NCBI GenBank assembly: GCA_023257525.1
Contig: JALRCB010000037.1
Coordinates: 1-8,409, forward strand
DNA from: Candidatus Nanopelagicales bacterium
GTDB taxonomy: Bacteria > Actinomycetota > Actinomycetes > S36-B12 > UBA5976
Direction: 5' to 3'
DNA: 8,409 bases
In this document: positions 1 to 7,370 of the stretch, piece by piece
Layout: every line of letters starts with the position of its first letter
Numbering within the stretch: the stretch's first letter is position 1
Made by a program: the position numbers and the translations under genes
The notes under the pieces: model-generated
Told to the model about the DNA's origin: nothing
Database searches by the model: none
The model's input: only the letters and a program-made list of their open reading frames with translations

Positions 1-1
1 T

Positions 2-910
2 GATAAACCAGATCTACGTTTTGATATTGAATTGTCTGACTGCACTGCTTATTTCAAGAACACTGAGTTCAGAGTTTTCCAGAATGAGTATGTCGGCGCA
101 GTTGTAATGCCAGGGGGAGCCGATCAACCACGTAGAGCATTTGATGCCTGGCAAGAATGGGCGAAACAACGCGGCGCTAAAGGTCTGGCCTACGTAACTT
201 TTGACGCTGATGGAACTCTTGGAGGACCGGTTGCCAAGAATCTTTCTGAAGAAGAACGTTCAGGACTAGCTGCACACTTAGGAGCTAAGCCAGGGGATTG
301 TGCATTCTTTGGGGCGGGCGAGAAGTCCAACACCCAGCAGTTGTTAGGCGCAGTTAGACAAGAAGTTGGCGAGCGCTGTGGACTGATCGACGAGAGTCAA
401 TGGTCTTTCCTTTGGATTGTTGATGCACCAATGTTTGAAAAGACTGATGATGGTGGCTGGACTGCTGTTCATCACCCATTCACTTCACCAAACTCAGAAT
501 GGGTCGATCGGTTTGAAGAAGCGCCAGACAAAGCTTTGGCGTGGGCTTATGACATTGTTTGCAACGGCAACGAAATTGGTGGCGGTTCAATTCGTATCCA
601 CCGCAGTGATGTGCAAGAGCGAGTCTTTAGTTTGCTTGGTCTAAGCGACGAAGAAGCGCGTGAGAAGTTTGGCTTTTTACTTGATGCATTTGCTTACGGC
701 CCACCACCACATGGCGGCATTGCTTTTGGTTGGGATCGTATTTGCATGCTGCTTTCAGGCGCTACAAGTCTGCGTGACGTGATTGCATTCCCGAAGACCG
801 GCGCTGGCTTTGACCCACTAACTAGTGCACCAACTCCAATCACAGATCAACAGCGACTTGAAGCTGGGATTGACGCAGATCCATTCGCTCAAGACGCTAG
901 CGATGACTGA
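2..910 (+). CDS. aspS: Aspartyl-tRNA synthetase, C-terminal part (5' end outside window)
   Basis: Class II aminoacyl-tRNA synthetase that attaches aspartate to tRNA-Asp in the cytoplasm. Only the last 302 residues are present, about half of a typical ~590-residue bacterial AspRS; the open frame enters from the left edge reading DKPDLRF, so no start lies here. Seen in order: the end of the catalytic-core segment after motif 2, the bacterial GAD insertion domain (roughly nt 70-400), the FLWIVDAPMFE strand, the HHPFTSP segment, IGGGSIRIHR (ATP/aspartate-site region, about nt 572-604), and class II motif 3 GIAFGWDR (716-739), followed by DVIAFPKT. The tail DPLTSAPTPITDQQRLEAGID is typical of actinobacterial AspRS. 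Motifs 1 and 2 and the anticodon-binding domain are upstream, so whether it is discriminating or also charges tRNA-Asn cannot be judged. The stop overlaps the rarA start by 8 bases. Identity is near certain. Confidence 0.97.
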   Translation, partial: DKPDLRFDIELSDCTAYFKNTEFRVFQNEYVGAVVMPGGADQPRRAFDAWQEWAKQRGAKGLAYVTFDADGTLGGPVAKNLSEEERSGLAAHLGAKPGDCAFFGAGEKSNTQQLLGAVRQEVGERCGLIDESQWSFLWIVDAPMFEKTDDGGWTAVHHPFTSPNSEWVDRFEEAPDKALAWAYDIVCNGNEIGGGSIRIHRSDVQERVFSLLGLSDEEAREKFGFLLDAFAYGPPPHGGIAFGWDRICMLLSGATSLRDVIAFPKTGAGFDPLTSAPTPITDQQRLEAGIDADPFAQDASDD

Positions 911-2222
911 TTCGCTTTTTGATCAAGAATCTGGCGGTTCGCCGCTTGCAGTTCGAATGCGCCCACGCACTCTTGATGAGTTCGTTGGTCAACGTAAAGC
1001 GATCGCAACGGGAAGCCCATTACATAAGCTCCTGCAACCGAATGACGTTAACACCAAGTCATCAGTGATTCTGTGGGGTCCACCTGGAACTGGCAAGACT
1101 ACTTTGGCGCAGCTAATTGCCAGAGCAGGCTCAGCAAAGTTTATGGAGCTCTCGGCAATTAATGCTGGAGTAAAAGATGTGCGAGAAGTAATCACAGCGG
1201 CGCAAGAGAATAAGTCACTTTATGGTGTGTCAACCGTTCTATTTGTCGATGAAGTACATCGCTTCAATAAAACGCAGCAAGACGCTCTGTTACCAGGAGT
1301 TGAAAACGGCTGGGTAACTTTGGTGGCTGCTACTACCGAGAATCCATCATTCTCAGTTATCGCTCCGCTGATGTCACGTTCACTTTTGGTGACACTGTCG
1401 GAGTTAGATGAAGCCGAGATCACCAATGTCATTACCCGTGCGATTTCAGATCCACGTGGACTAAATGATGCAGTCACGATTACTTCTGATGCACTCGAAA
1501 TGTTGATTCGATTAGCAGGTGGCGACGCTAGGCGAGCTTTAACAGTGCTTGAAGCTGCTGCGGGAGTGGCGCTCGGTAATTCACATTCCGAAATCACGGT
1601 TGATGACATCAGTTCAGCAAGTGATCACAACGTTGTGCGATACGACAAAGCTGGAGATCAGCATTACGACATAATTAGTGCTTACATCAAGTCGATTCGT
1701 GGATCTGATCCCGACGCTGCGCTGCACTACTTAGCACGCATGCTTGAAGCTGGAGAAGATCCGAGATTCATCGCTCGTCGACTAATGATTAGCGCCAGTG
1801 AAGACATTGGACTTGCTGACAACTCGATGCTGTCGCTAGCAGTATCGGCAGCTCAGACTGTGGCACTAATCGGTATGCCAGAAGCCCGAATCACTTTGTC
1901 GCAAGCAACTATTGCGCTGGCCCTTGCGCCGAAATCGAACAGCGCTTACCTCGCGATAGATAGAGCAATCGAAGACATTAGAACCGGTGACATCGGAACC
2001 GTCCCAGCCCATTTGCGGGACTCGCACTATGCGCGGGCCGGAGATTTAGGTCATGGGGTTGGGTACTCGTATCCACATAATGAGGCGGCTGGAGTGAGCG
2101 AACAGGTTTATCTGCCAGACCCGTTGACCAAAGCCAAGTATTACCAACCAACCGATCGTGGTGAGGAAGCAGTTTTGAGTCAGGTTTGGAGCAAAATTCG
2201 TTCCATTCTGGGTAGGGATTAA
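903..2222 (+). CDS. rarA: Replication-associated recombination protein A (RarA/MgsA), AAA+ ATPase
   Basis: 439-residue clamp-loader-like AAA+ ATPase of the RarA/MgsA/WRNIP1 family, which acts at stalled forks and DNA ends in the cytoplasm. Visible motifs: N-terminal LAVRMRPRTLDEFVGQ (15-30), Walker A GPPGTGKTT (59-67), Walker B LFVDEVHR (113-120), sensor 1 ATTENPSF (143-150), putative arginine finger R159 in LMSRS, and sensor 2 GGDARRAL (206-213). The C-terminal tetramerisation domain begins SIRGSDPDAALHYLARMLEAGEDPRFIARRL and includes SASEDIGLAD (298-306). All ATPase motifs are intact and length matches the family. The frame is open further upstream (a GTG at 825), but the family N-terminus (MTDSLFD then RMRPRTLDE) fits ATG 903, inside the aspS stop region. 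No good Shine-Dalgarno precedes it, so translation is probably coupled to aspS termination. Identity is very secure. Confidence 0.96.
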   Translation: MTDSLFDQESGGSPLAVRMRPRTLDEFVGQRKAIATGSPLHKLLQPNDVNTKSSVILWGPPGTGKTTLAQLIARAGSAKFMELSAINAGVKDVREVITAAQENKSLYGVSTVLFVDEVHRFNKTQQDALLPGVENGWVTLVAATTENPSFSVIAPLMSRSLLVTLSELDEAEITNVITRAISDPRGLNDAVTITSDALEMLIRLAGGDARRALTVLEAAAGVALGNSHSEITVDDISSASDHNVVRYDKAGDQHYDIISAYIKSIRGSDPDAALHYLARMLEAGEDPRFIARRLMISASEDIGLADNSMLSLAVSAAQTVALIGMPEARITLSQATIALALAPKSNSAYLAIDRAIEDIRTGDIGTVPAHLRDSHYARAGDLGHGVGYSYPHNEAAGVSEQVYLPDPLTKAKYYQPTDRGEEAVLSQVWSKIRSILGRD

Positions 2223-2270
2223 GCCGAAACCTACTTAGTTCGTTAGGGTTTAGGGGATAGCGCGCCAGAA

Positions 2271-2299
2271 TTGTGGGTTTTTACCTGCAACCTGACACT
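2271..2299 (+). promoter_or_regulatory. Possible sigma-70-type promoter upstream of alaS
   Basis: TTGTGG (2271-2276) and GACACT (2294-2299) are separated by 17 bases and resemble -35 and -10 elements. The -10 match is poor, with only the A at position 2, the A at position 4 and the T at position 6 agreeing with TATAAT. TAAATA at 2299-2304 is an alternative -10. Either would give a short leader before GTG 2321. The position fits a promoter for alaS-ruvX-mltG-aroE, but the call rests on weak sequence similarity. Confidence 0.25.
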
Positions 2300-2303
2300 A
2301 AAT

Positions 2304-2311
2304 AGAAAGAG
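2304..2311 (+). promoter_or_regulatory. Ribosome binding site of alaS (decides start)
   Basis: The purine-rich run AGAAAGAG ends 9 bases before GTG 2321, a normal Shine-Dalgarno distance. It directly abuts TTG 2312, which is too close for that codon to be the start. This supports GTG 2321. Confidence 0.55.
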
Positions 2312-2320
2312 TTGATAGCA

Positions 2321-4981
2321 GTGGAATCCGCTGAAATTCGATCCAGATTTTTGAACTACTTTGAGTCCAAAGGTCACACGGTCGTGCCTAGCGCCAGTCT
2401 GCTACTTGATGATCCAACGCTTTTGTTTGTAAACGCGGGTATGGTTCCGTTCAAACCCTATTTCTTAGGTGAAGCTGCGCCACCTTACCCACGCGCAGTT
2501 TCCGCGCAAAAGGTAGTTAGAACTTTAGATATCGAAGAAGTAGGCAAGACCACTCGCCATGCTTCGTTTTTCCAAATGTGCGGAAACTTTTCCTTTGGTG
2601 ACTACTTCAAAGAGAAAGCAATTCCATATGCGTGGGAGTTACTAACCTCACCAGTGTCTGCAGGTGGCTACGGCTTCCCAGAAGACAAGCTTTGGGTAAC
2701 TGTTTATTTAGATGATGACGAGAGCGTAGACATCTGGCACAAAGTTGTCGGTGTTCCTATGGAACGAATTCAACGTCGTGACATGGCTGATAACTACTGG
2801 TCAATGGGTGTGCCTGGACCATGTGGACCGTGTTCAGAAATCTATTACGATCGCGGACCCGAACATGGCCGTGAAGGTGGACCGATTGCGGATGAAACAA
2901 GATACCTAGAAGTTTGGAATCTTGTGTTCATGCAATTTGAACGTGGCGAAGGGCCAGGCAAAGAAAACTTCCCAATTCTTGGCGAGCTGCCATCAAAGAG
3001 TATTGACACTGGCATGGGCTTGGAACGCATGGCTGCATTGCTTCAAGGCGTAGACAATATCTACGAGATTGATACAACTCGAATCATTTTGGATCGAGCC
3101 AGCGAGCTAAGTGGTCGCAAGTATGGTGCCGATCCAAAGTCTGATGTTGCGTTACGTGTAGTTGCTGATCACGCGCGAACCTGTGCGTTCTTGATTGCAG
3201 ATGGCGTCCTGCCTGGAAACGAAGGTCGCGGATACGTATTGCGACGCATCCTGCGTCGTGTGGTTCGCAATATGCGTTTACTTGGAACGAACGATCCTTC
3301 GATGAAGGAACTTATTGCAGCCAGCATTACCGCAATGGCGCCGCAGTACCCAGAGCTTCTAAGCGAACAAGGCCGCATCATGTCCATTGCGGCTGCCGAA
3401 GAAGAAACTTTCTTAAGCACACTTGAGCGCGGCACTTCAATGTTTGATTTAGCAGCTGCTGATTTGAAATCAACTAAGACAAAGGTGCTCAGTGGCGATT
3501 CAGCTTTCGCGCTGCATGACACATTTGGTTTCCCAATCGACCTAACTCTCGAGATGGCAGCCGAACAAGGCTTAAGCGTTGATGAAGAAGGATTCCGGCG
3601 CTTAATGCAGGAACAACGTTCCCGGGCAAAGGCAGACTCAGTTGCTCGAAAGAGTGGCGTTGCCGCCGTAACGGTTTATCGCGACATCATGGGTAAGTCC
3701 GGCGTAACTAAGTTCACTGGCTACACCGAAACCCAAACCGAGAGCGTTGTTACTGGACTTGTTGTTGATGGCGTGGATGTTAAGAGCGCAGTCGAGGGCG
3801 ATGAAGTTGAAGTACTGACGGATCGCACTTCGTTTTATGCCGAAGGTGGCGGACAGCTAGCTGATCATGGCCGGATCACGCTGGGTGACGGTTCCGTAAT
3901 CGAAGTCTCCGATGTTCAAACTCCAGTCCCAGGACTTTATGTTCACCGTGGACGAGTTTTATCGGGAGCACCATCGGTTGGTGCTAGTGCACTTACGCAA
4001 GTGGATGTTCAGCGCAGACTTGCAATTTCCCGAGCTCACACTGCAACACACATGGTTCACAAAGCATTCCGTGAAGCACTGGGCGAGACCGCAACTCAAA
4101 TGGGTTCCGAGAACTCACCTGGACGCTTCCGATTTGATTTCCCAAGTGCCGGAGCAGTTCCGCAATCTGTTCTATCTGATGTCGAAGCTCGAGTTAACGA
4201 AGTATTGCTAGATAACTTGCTAGTTACTGCAGAATTGATGACCCAAGAACAGGCTCGAGCAACTGGAGCCATGGCGCTGTTTGGTGAAAAGTATGGTGAC
4301 CAAGTTCGCGTTGTCAGCGTCGGTGATTGGGCACGGGAACTTTGCGGTGGCACACATACCGAACGTTCAGGACAACTTGGCGTTATCACTTTCTTGTCAG
4401 AGAGCTCCATTGGAGCTGGAGTACGGCGCGTGGAAGCACTCGTTGGCGCAGATGCATACCGATACTTGGCACGGGAACATCATCTTGTTGCTCAACTCTC
4501 TGAGATGACAAAGGTGCGAGCTGAGGAATTGCCGGAGCGAATTTCCAAAATGATGGAACGTTTGAAGGCCGCGGAAAAGGAAATTGCAAAAGCCCGAACT
4601 GCTGCGCTAACTAGCAACATTGAGTCACTTGTTGGTGAAGCAGTGCGAGTTGGTGAAGTTTCGCTGTACCGATTCACAGCACCCACCGGAACTTCAGCCG
4701 GCGACCTGCGTGACTTAGTGACCAATGCCAAGGGCAGTATCAAGACTTCTAACTTTGTACTAGTTGGCGCAACAATTGAAGATGACAAAGTTGCCGTTGT
4801 TGTAACAACTGATTCGGCTGCGCGTGATGCAGGTGCATCGGCTGCTGCAGTTCTCAAAGCAATGCTTCCGGCTTTGGATGGCAGGGGTGGCGGAAGCCCT
4901 GAGATGGCACAAGGTGGCGGCTCGGGTGTGGCAAATCTCGATTCTGCATTCACCGCAGCAGCCAGCGGGATTAGCAGCTAG
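2321..4981 (+). CDS. alaS: Alanyl-tRNA synthetase
   Basis: Full-length 886-residue class II AlaRS that charges tRNA-Ala and hydrolyses mischarged Ser/Gly-tRNA-Ala. The catalytic core starts MESAEIRSRFLNYFESKGHT. It has the motif 1 region LFVNAGMVPFKPYF (35-48), motif 2 around TRHASFFQMCGNFSFGDYF (78-96), and motif 3 GMGLER (231-236). The editing domain has the zinc-site pair HTATH (573-577) and CGGTH (675-679), both intact. A short coiled-coil-like helix (EELPERISKMMERLKAAEKEIAKAR) leads into the C-Ala/DHHA1 domain with its glycine-rich GRGGGSPEMAQGGG (854-867). The frame is open to TTG 2312, but GTG 2321 is preferred because actinobacterial AlaRS begins MESAEIR and the purine-rich site is correctly spaced. 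The gene ends in TAG, followed at once by in-frame TAA and then the ruvX ATG. Nothing is missing; identity is certain. Confidence 0.98.
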   Translation: MESAEIRSRFLNYFESKGHTVVPSASLLLDDPTLLFVNAGMVPFKPYFLGEAAPPYPRAVSAQKVVRTLDIEEVGKTTRHASFFQMCGNFSFGDYFKEKAIPYAWELLTSPVSAGGYGFPEDKLWVTVYLDDDESVDIWHKVVGVPMERIQRRDMADNYWSMGVPGPCGPCSEIYYDRGPEHGREGGPIADETRYLEVWNLVFMQFERGEGPGKENFPILGELPSKSIDTGMGLERMAALLQGVDNIYEIDTTRIILDRASELSGRKYGADPKSDVALRVVADHARTCAFLIADGVLPGNEGRGYVLRRILRRVVRNMRLLGTNDPSMKELIAASITAMAPQYPELLSEQGRIMSIAAAEEETFLSTLERGTSMFDLAAADLKSTKTKVLSGDSAFALHDTFGFPIDLTLEMAAEQGLSVDEEGFRRLMQEQRSRAKADSVARKSGVAAVTVYRDIMGKSGVTKFTGYTETQTESVVTGLVVDGVDVKSAVEGDEVEVLTDRTSFYAEGGGQLADHGRITLGDGSVIEVSDVQTPVPGLYVHRGRVLSGAPSVGASALTQVDVQRRLAISRAHTATHMVHKAFREALGETATQMGSENSPGRFRFDFPSAGAVPQSVLSDVEARVNEVLLDNLLVTAELMTQEQARATGAMALFGEKYGDQVRVVSVGDWARELCGGTHTERSGQLGVITFLSESSIGAGVRRVEALVGADAYRYLAREHHLVAQLSEMTKVRAEELPERISKMMERLKAAEKEIAKARTAALTSNIESLVGEAVRVGEVSLYRFTAPTGTSAGDLRDLVTNAKGSIKTSNFVLVGATIEDDKVAVVVTTDSAARDAGASAAAVLKAMLPALDGRGGGSPEMAQGGGSGVANLDSAFTAAASGISS

Positions 4982-4984
4982 TAA

Positions 4985-5440
4985 ATGGTCAACGGCGTTC
5001 GCTTAGCTCTTGATGTTGGTTCAGTGAGAATCGGTGTTGCTAAGTGCGATGCAGAAGGCTTGCTGGCCACGCCGCTAGTAACGATTACATCAGGCCCAAA
5101 TGCAGTTAACGAAGTTTGTGAACTGGTGCACGAGTTTGATGCTAAGTGCGTATACGTTGGCAAACCGATTTCATTGGCTGGCAAAGATACCGCGAGCACT
5201 ATGGCTGCTCTAGATTTTGCAAGCCTCTTGGCAAAGCAGCTTGCAAATGATTCGGTGACAGTCCGATTAATTGATGAACGATTGAGCACTGTCAGCGCAC
5301 AACGTGGCATGCATGAGGCGGGTCGAACCGTTAAGCAAAGCCGTGATGCAATAGATCAGGCAGCTGCCGTGGTTATCTTGGAACACGCACTTGCTAGCGA
5401 AAAAAATGCCGGGAACTTTGTCGGAGAGGAAGTGAGATGA
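4985..5440 (+). CDS. ruvX: RuvX/YqgF family RNase H-fold nuclease (putative Holliday junction resolvase / pre-16S rRNA processing)
   Basis: 151-residue protein with the RNase H-like YqgF fold. The N-terminal strand RLALDVGSVRIGVAKCD carries the conserved metal-binding aspartate D10. The second strand VYVGKPISLAG (57-66) matches the usual VVGLP-type motif except for Lys60. Then come IDERLST (96-102) and the C-terminal helix SRDAIDQAAAVVILEHAL (119-136), where D121 or D124 supplies the last acidic residue. Length is typical. The family has been assigned either Holliday-junction resolution or maturation of the 16S rRNA 5' end; sequence alone does not choose between them. It starts 3 bases after the alaS stop, in the same frame, with no clear Shine-Dalgarno, so coupling to alaS translation is likely. 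It overlaps mltG by 4 bases. Confidence 0.93.
   Translation: MVNGVRLALDVGSVRIGVAKCDAEGLLATPLVTITSGPNAVNEVCELVHEFDAKCVYVGKPISLAGKDTASTMAALDFASLLAKQLANDSVTVRLIDERLSTVSAQRGMHEAGRTVKQSRDAIDQAAAVVILEHALASEKNAGNFVGEEVR
5423..5430 (+). promoter_or_regulatory. Ribosome binding site of mltG (decides start)
   Basis: GGAGAGGA lies 6 bases before ATG 5437 and 12 bases before the alternative ATG 5443, so it favours 5437. It sits inside the end of ruvX. Confidence 0.75.
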
Positions 5441-6555
5441 GTATGAGCAACATAGACCTGTTCAGCAATTCTTCGACTCCGAATCCTAAAGAGCCAGGAC
5501 ATAGATCCAAAAAGAAGTCGTTGGGCAAAACCTTTGCCATCATTCTGGCTGTGGTGGCAGTTATTGGTTTAGTGACTCCGCAGCTTATTTCTCGGCTATC
5601 TGGCCCGCCAGATTTCCCAGGTCCAGGCTCGGGTTCAGTTCAGGTGCAAATTGAGCCAGGGGAGACCTTGGCTCAGATCGGCAATAACTTAAAAGCCTTA
5701 GGCGTGGTTGCGTCGGTGGATGGCTTTATTGCAGCAGCGAATGACAATCCTGACAGTGGCTCGATCGCGCCAGGCGCATACAACTTGTTACTCGAGATGA
5801 AGAGCTCGGATGCCATCTTGGCGTTACTCAATCCAGCTAACCGAGTCGTCACCAAGGTAGTAATTCCAGAAGGTAAGCGCGCTACCTGGACGATAAATAC
5901 GCTGGCAACCGAAACCGGTTTACCACTGGCAGATTTCGAATCCGCAATTGCTAATGCAAGTAATTTAGGATTGCCTCAATACGCAGATGGCAATGTTGAA
6001 GGTTTTCTTTTTCCAGCCACTTATGAATTCGGTCCAGGTACAACTGCCGAACAAATGATTAGAGAAATGATCGCCAGGTTCAACGCTGAAGCACAGAGCA
6101 TCGACCTGGAAGCGCGAGCCGCTCAAATGGGTAGAAGTGCCTATGAAATTGTGATTGTGGCTTCGCTTTTGGAAGTAGAAGGTCACCCAAGAGATTTCAC
6201 AAAAGTTGCCCGCGTGGTTTACAACCGATTAGCCGAGCCGATGCCGCTGCAGTTTGATTCAAGCGTTAACTATGGACTTGGAAAGACTGACGTGATTCTT
6301 ACAACGGAACTTCTTAATGAAGACACGCCTTACAACGTTTACTTACGTCCTGGTCTGCCGCCGACTCCAATTGATAGTCCAGGAGCGGAGGCGCTAGAAG
6401 CCGCGCTAAATCCAGCAGCTGGCGATTGGCTCTACTTCATCACTATTGACTTAAATACTCAGGAAACTAAATTCACTCGCTCGTACGAAGAGTTCTTGGT
6501 TTACAAAGATGAGTTCTTGGCTTTCTGTGATGCAAATCCAGGAGTGTGTTACTGA
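5437..6555 (+). CDS. mltG: Endolytic peptidoglycan transglycosylase MltG (YceG-like)
   Basis: 372-residue single-pass membrane protein that cleaves nascent glycan strands and is thought to set their length. Seen: a short cytoplasmic tail with basic stretch HRSKKK (22-27), one membrane segment (about 31-48, TFAIILAVVAVIGLV), a proline/glycine linker (57-66), a LysM-like region beginning VQIEPGETLAQIGNNLKALGV (70-90), and the YceG catalytic domain. That domain includes GNVEGFLFPATYEF (185-198), VASLLEVEG (241-249), whose E246 aligns with the catalytic glutamate of the ASIVEKE motif in E. coli MltG, ARVVYNRL (258-265) and RPGLPPTPIDSPGAEALEAALNP (304-326). The N-terminus is in-out oriented, with no cleavable signal obvious. 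It ends in a short tail with two cysteines (C364, C371). ATGA overlap with ruvX and a strong ribosome site support ATG 5437. The 1-base TGATG overlap with aroE implies co-translation. Confidence 0.95.
   Translation: MSMSNIDLFSNSSTPNPKEPGHRSKKKSLGKTFAIILAVVAVIGLVTPQLISRLSGPPDFPGPGSGSVQVQIEPGETLAQIGNNLKALGVVASVDGFIAAANDNPDSGSIAPGAYNLLLEMKSSDAILALLNPANRVVTKVVIPEGKRATWTINTLATETGLPLADFESAIANASNLGLPQYADGNVEGFLFPATYEFGPGTTAEQMIREMIARFNAEAQSIDLEARAAQMGRSAYEIVIVASLLEVEGHPRDFTKVARVVYNRLAEPMPLQFDSSVNYGLGKTDVILTTELLNEDTPYNVYLRPGLPPTPIDSPGAEALEAALNPAAGDWLYFITIDLNTQETKFTRSYEEFLVYKDEFLAFCDANPGVCY
6490..6531 (+). repeat. Imperfect 21-bp tandem repeat in the 3' end of mltG
   Basis: Two adjacent in-frame 21-base units, 6490-6510 and 6511-6531, encode EFLVYKD and EFLAFCD. 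They are identical at 16 of 21 positions by hand count and share GAGTTCTTGG exactly. This could be a small tandem duplication near the C-terminus. However, EEFL-type residues are common at this site in the family, so chance similarity is possible. Confidence 0.5.
6540..6544 (+). promoter_or_regulatory. Ribosome binding site of aroE (decides start)
   Basis: AGGAG lies within the last codons of mltG, 10 bases before ATG 6555. It is only 1 base before the alternative GTG 6546, which rules that codon out as the start. Confidence 0.65.
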
Positions 6556-7370
6556 TGCAAGCGGCCGTACTAGGTAGCCCAGTTTCTCATTCACTATCTC
6601 CAGTGCTTCACAATGCTGCCTATCGGGCACTAGGTCTAGATCACACCTATTCAGCAATCGAAACTGCTGAATCGGAGCTCGGTAGCTTCCTTGGATCTGT
6701 GGATTCAAACTGGCTGGGTGTTTCGTTAACTATGCCACTTAAAGAAGTTGCATTTGATTACGCAGATACTTGTGATGAGCTTTCCACACTGACTGGTGCG
6801 ATTAACACTCTAGTTTTCGGTACTGAAGTTAGTGCGTTTAATACCGACGTACTGGGTCTAGTTGATGCGTTAGCTGAAGCGGGTTCAAAACAGATTTCCA
6901 CTGGGGTAATTTTCGGCTCTGGAGCTACTGCCAGATCAACTCTTGTCGCATTACAGAGACTTGGCGCAACTGAAGTTAACTGCGTTGCCCGTAATGTCTC
7001 TGATGTTGAACGCATGGCGAAAATTGCGCAAGTAATCGGTGTGAACTTTAATCACACTTCAGTTAGTAACTCGACCTGGTTGACAGCCGATGTTGTAGTG
7101 AACACCACCCCAGTGGGAGCCCTAGATGAGTTAGCTCGTGAAGTTTACTCACCAGCCGGACTTCTTTTGGATGTGGTTTATAACCCGTGGCCAACACAAC
7201 TAGCAGCATCTTGGGCTGTCACCGGAGGCACCATAGTTTCTGGCTTAGCTATGTTGCTACATCAAGCTGGACATCAAGTGACGTTGATGACTGGAAAGCC
7301 TGCACCGGTTGCACAGATGCGCGAGGCGCTAAATGCCGAACTGTTAGCCAGGGGATTAAGCACTATCTAG
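6555..7370 (+). CDS. aroE: Shikimate 5-dehydrogenase
   Basis: 271-residue NADPH-dependent enzyme reducing 3-dehydroshikimate to shikimate, the fourth step of the shikimate pathway, in the cytoplasm. The substrate domain shows AVLGSPVSHSLSPVLHN (4-20), with shikimate-binding S13 and S15, VSLTMPLK with catalytic Lys63, and FNTD with catalytic Asp98. The Rossmann domain has the dinucleotide loop GSGATARS (121-128) and VARN (144-147) where the NADP phosphate clamp sits. Further on are NTTPVG (183-188), DVVYNPWPT (206-214) and the LLHQAGHQ helix (234-241), with Gln237 matching a conserved substrate-site residue. Length is normal. ATG 6555 is preferred over the in-frame GTG 6546 because the protein then begins directly at the family N-terminus and AGGAG is properly spaced. 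It overlaps the mltG stop by one base; aroC follows after 45 bases. Confidence 0.95.
   Translation: MQAAVLGSPVSHSLSPVLHNAAYRALGLDHTYSAIETAESELGSFLGSVDSNWLGVSLTMPLKEVAFDYADTCDELSTLTGAINTLVFGTEVSAFNTDVLGLVDALAEAGSKQISTGVIFGSGATARSTLVALQRLGATEVNCVARNVSDVERMAKIAQVIGVNFNHTSVSNSTWLTADVVVNTTPVGALDELAREVYSPAGLLLDVVYNPWPTQLAASWAVTGGTIVSGLAMLLHQAGHQVTLMTGKPAPVAQMREALNAELLARGLSTI

Larger units (their letters stand above)
2223..2320 (+). other. Intergenic region between rarA and alaS
   Basis: This is the largest non-coding stretch in the window, about 98 bases. It is AT-richer than the flanking genes and contains a weak imperfect hairpin (AAACCTA at 2227-2233 against TTAGGGTTT at 2243-2251), without a following T-run. 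A possible promoter for alaS lies in its right half. No open frame, tRNA or clear riboswitch was recognised. A classical T-box leader is unlikely, as the space is too short. Many actinobacteria carry rpsD and other genes between rarA and alaS; none is present here. Confidence 0.6.

Noticed and set aside
825..902. Longer rarA N-terminus starting at GTG 825
   Set aside because: It would add 26 residues translated from an alternative frame of aspS, with no similarity to the RarA N-terminus.
1220..1609. 129-codon open frame on the minus strand within rarA
   Set aside because: It is fully antisense to conserved rarA coding sequence, its translation is rich in Ser/Ala/Thr as expected for a shadow frame, and it shows no recognisable domain.
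2227..2256. Possible rho-independent terminator after rarA
   Set aside because: The stem (AAACCTA against TTAGGGTTT) is short, bulged and AT-rich, and is followed by AGGGGATAG rather than a T-run.
2312..2314. TTG as alaS start codon
   Set aside because: It would add three residues absent from related AlaRS proteins and would sit directly against the purine-rich site; GTG 2321 fits both family N-terminus and spacing.
4492..4953. 153-codon open frame on the minus strand within alaS
   Set aside because: It is opposite the conserved AlaRS C-terminal region, with low-complexity Ser/Ala/Pro composition and no motif; a compositional shadow.
4978..5310. 110-codon minus-strand frame opposite ruvX
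   Set aside because: It overlaps the conserved RuvX sequence completely and no family is recognised.
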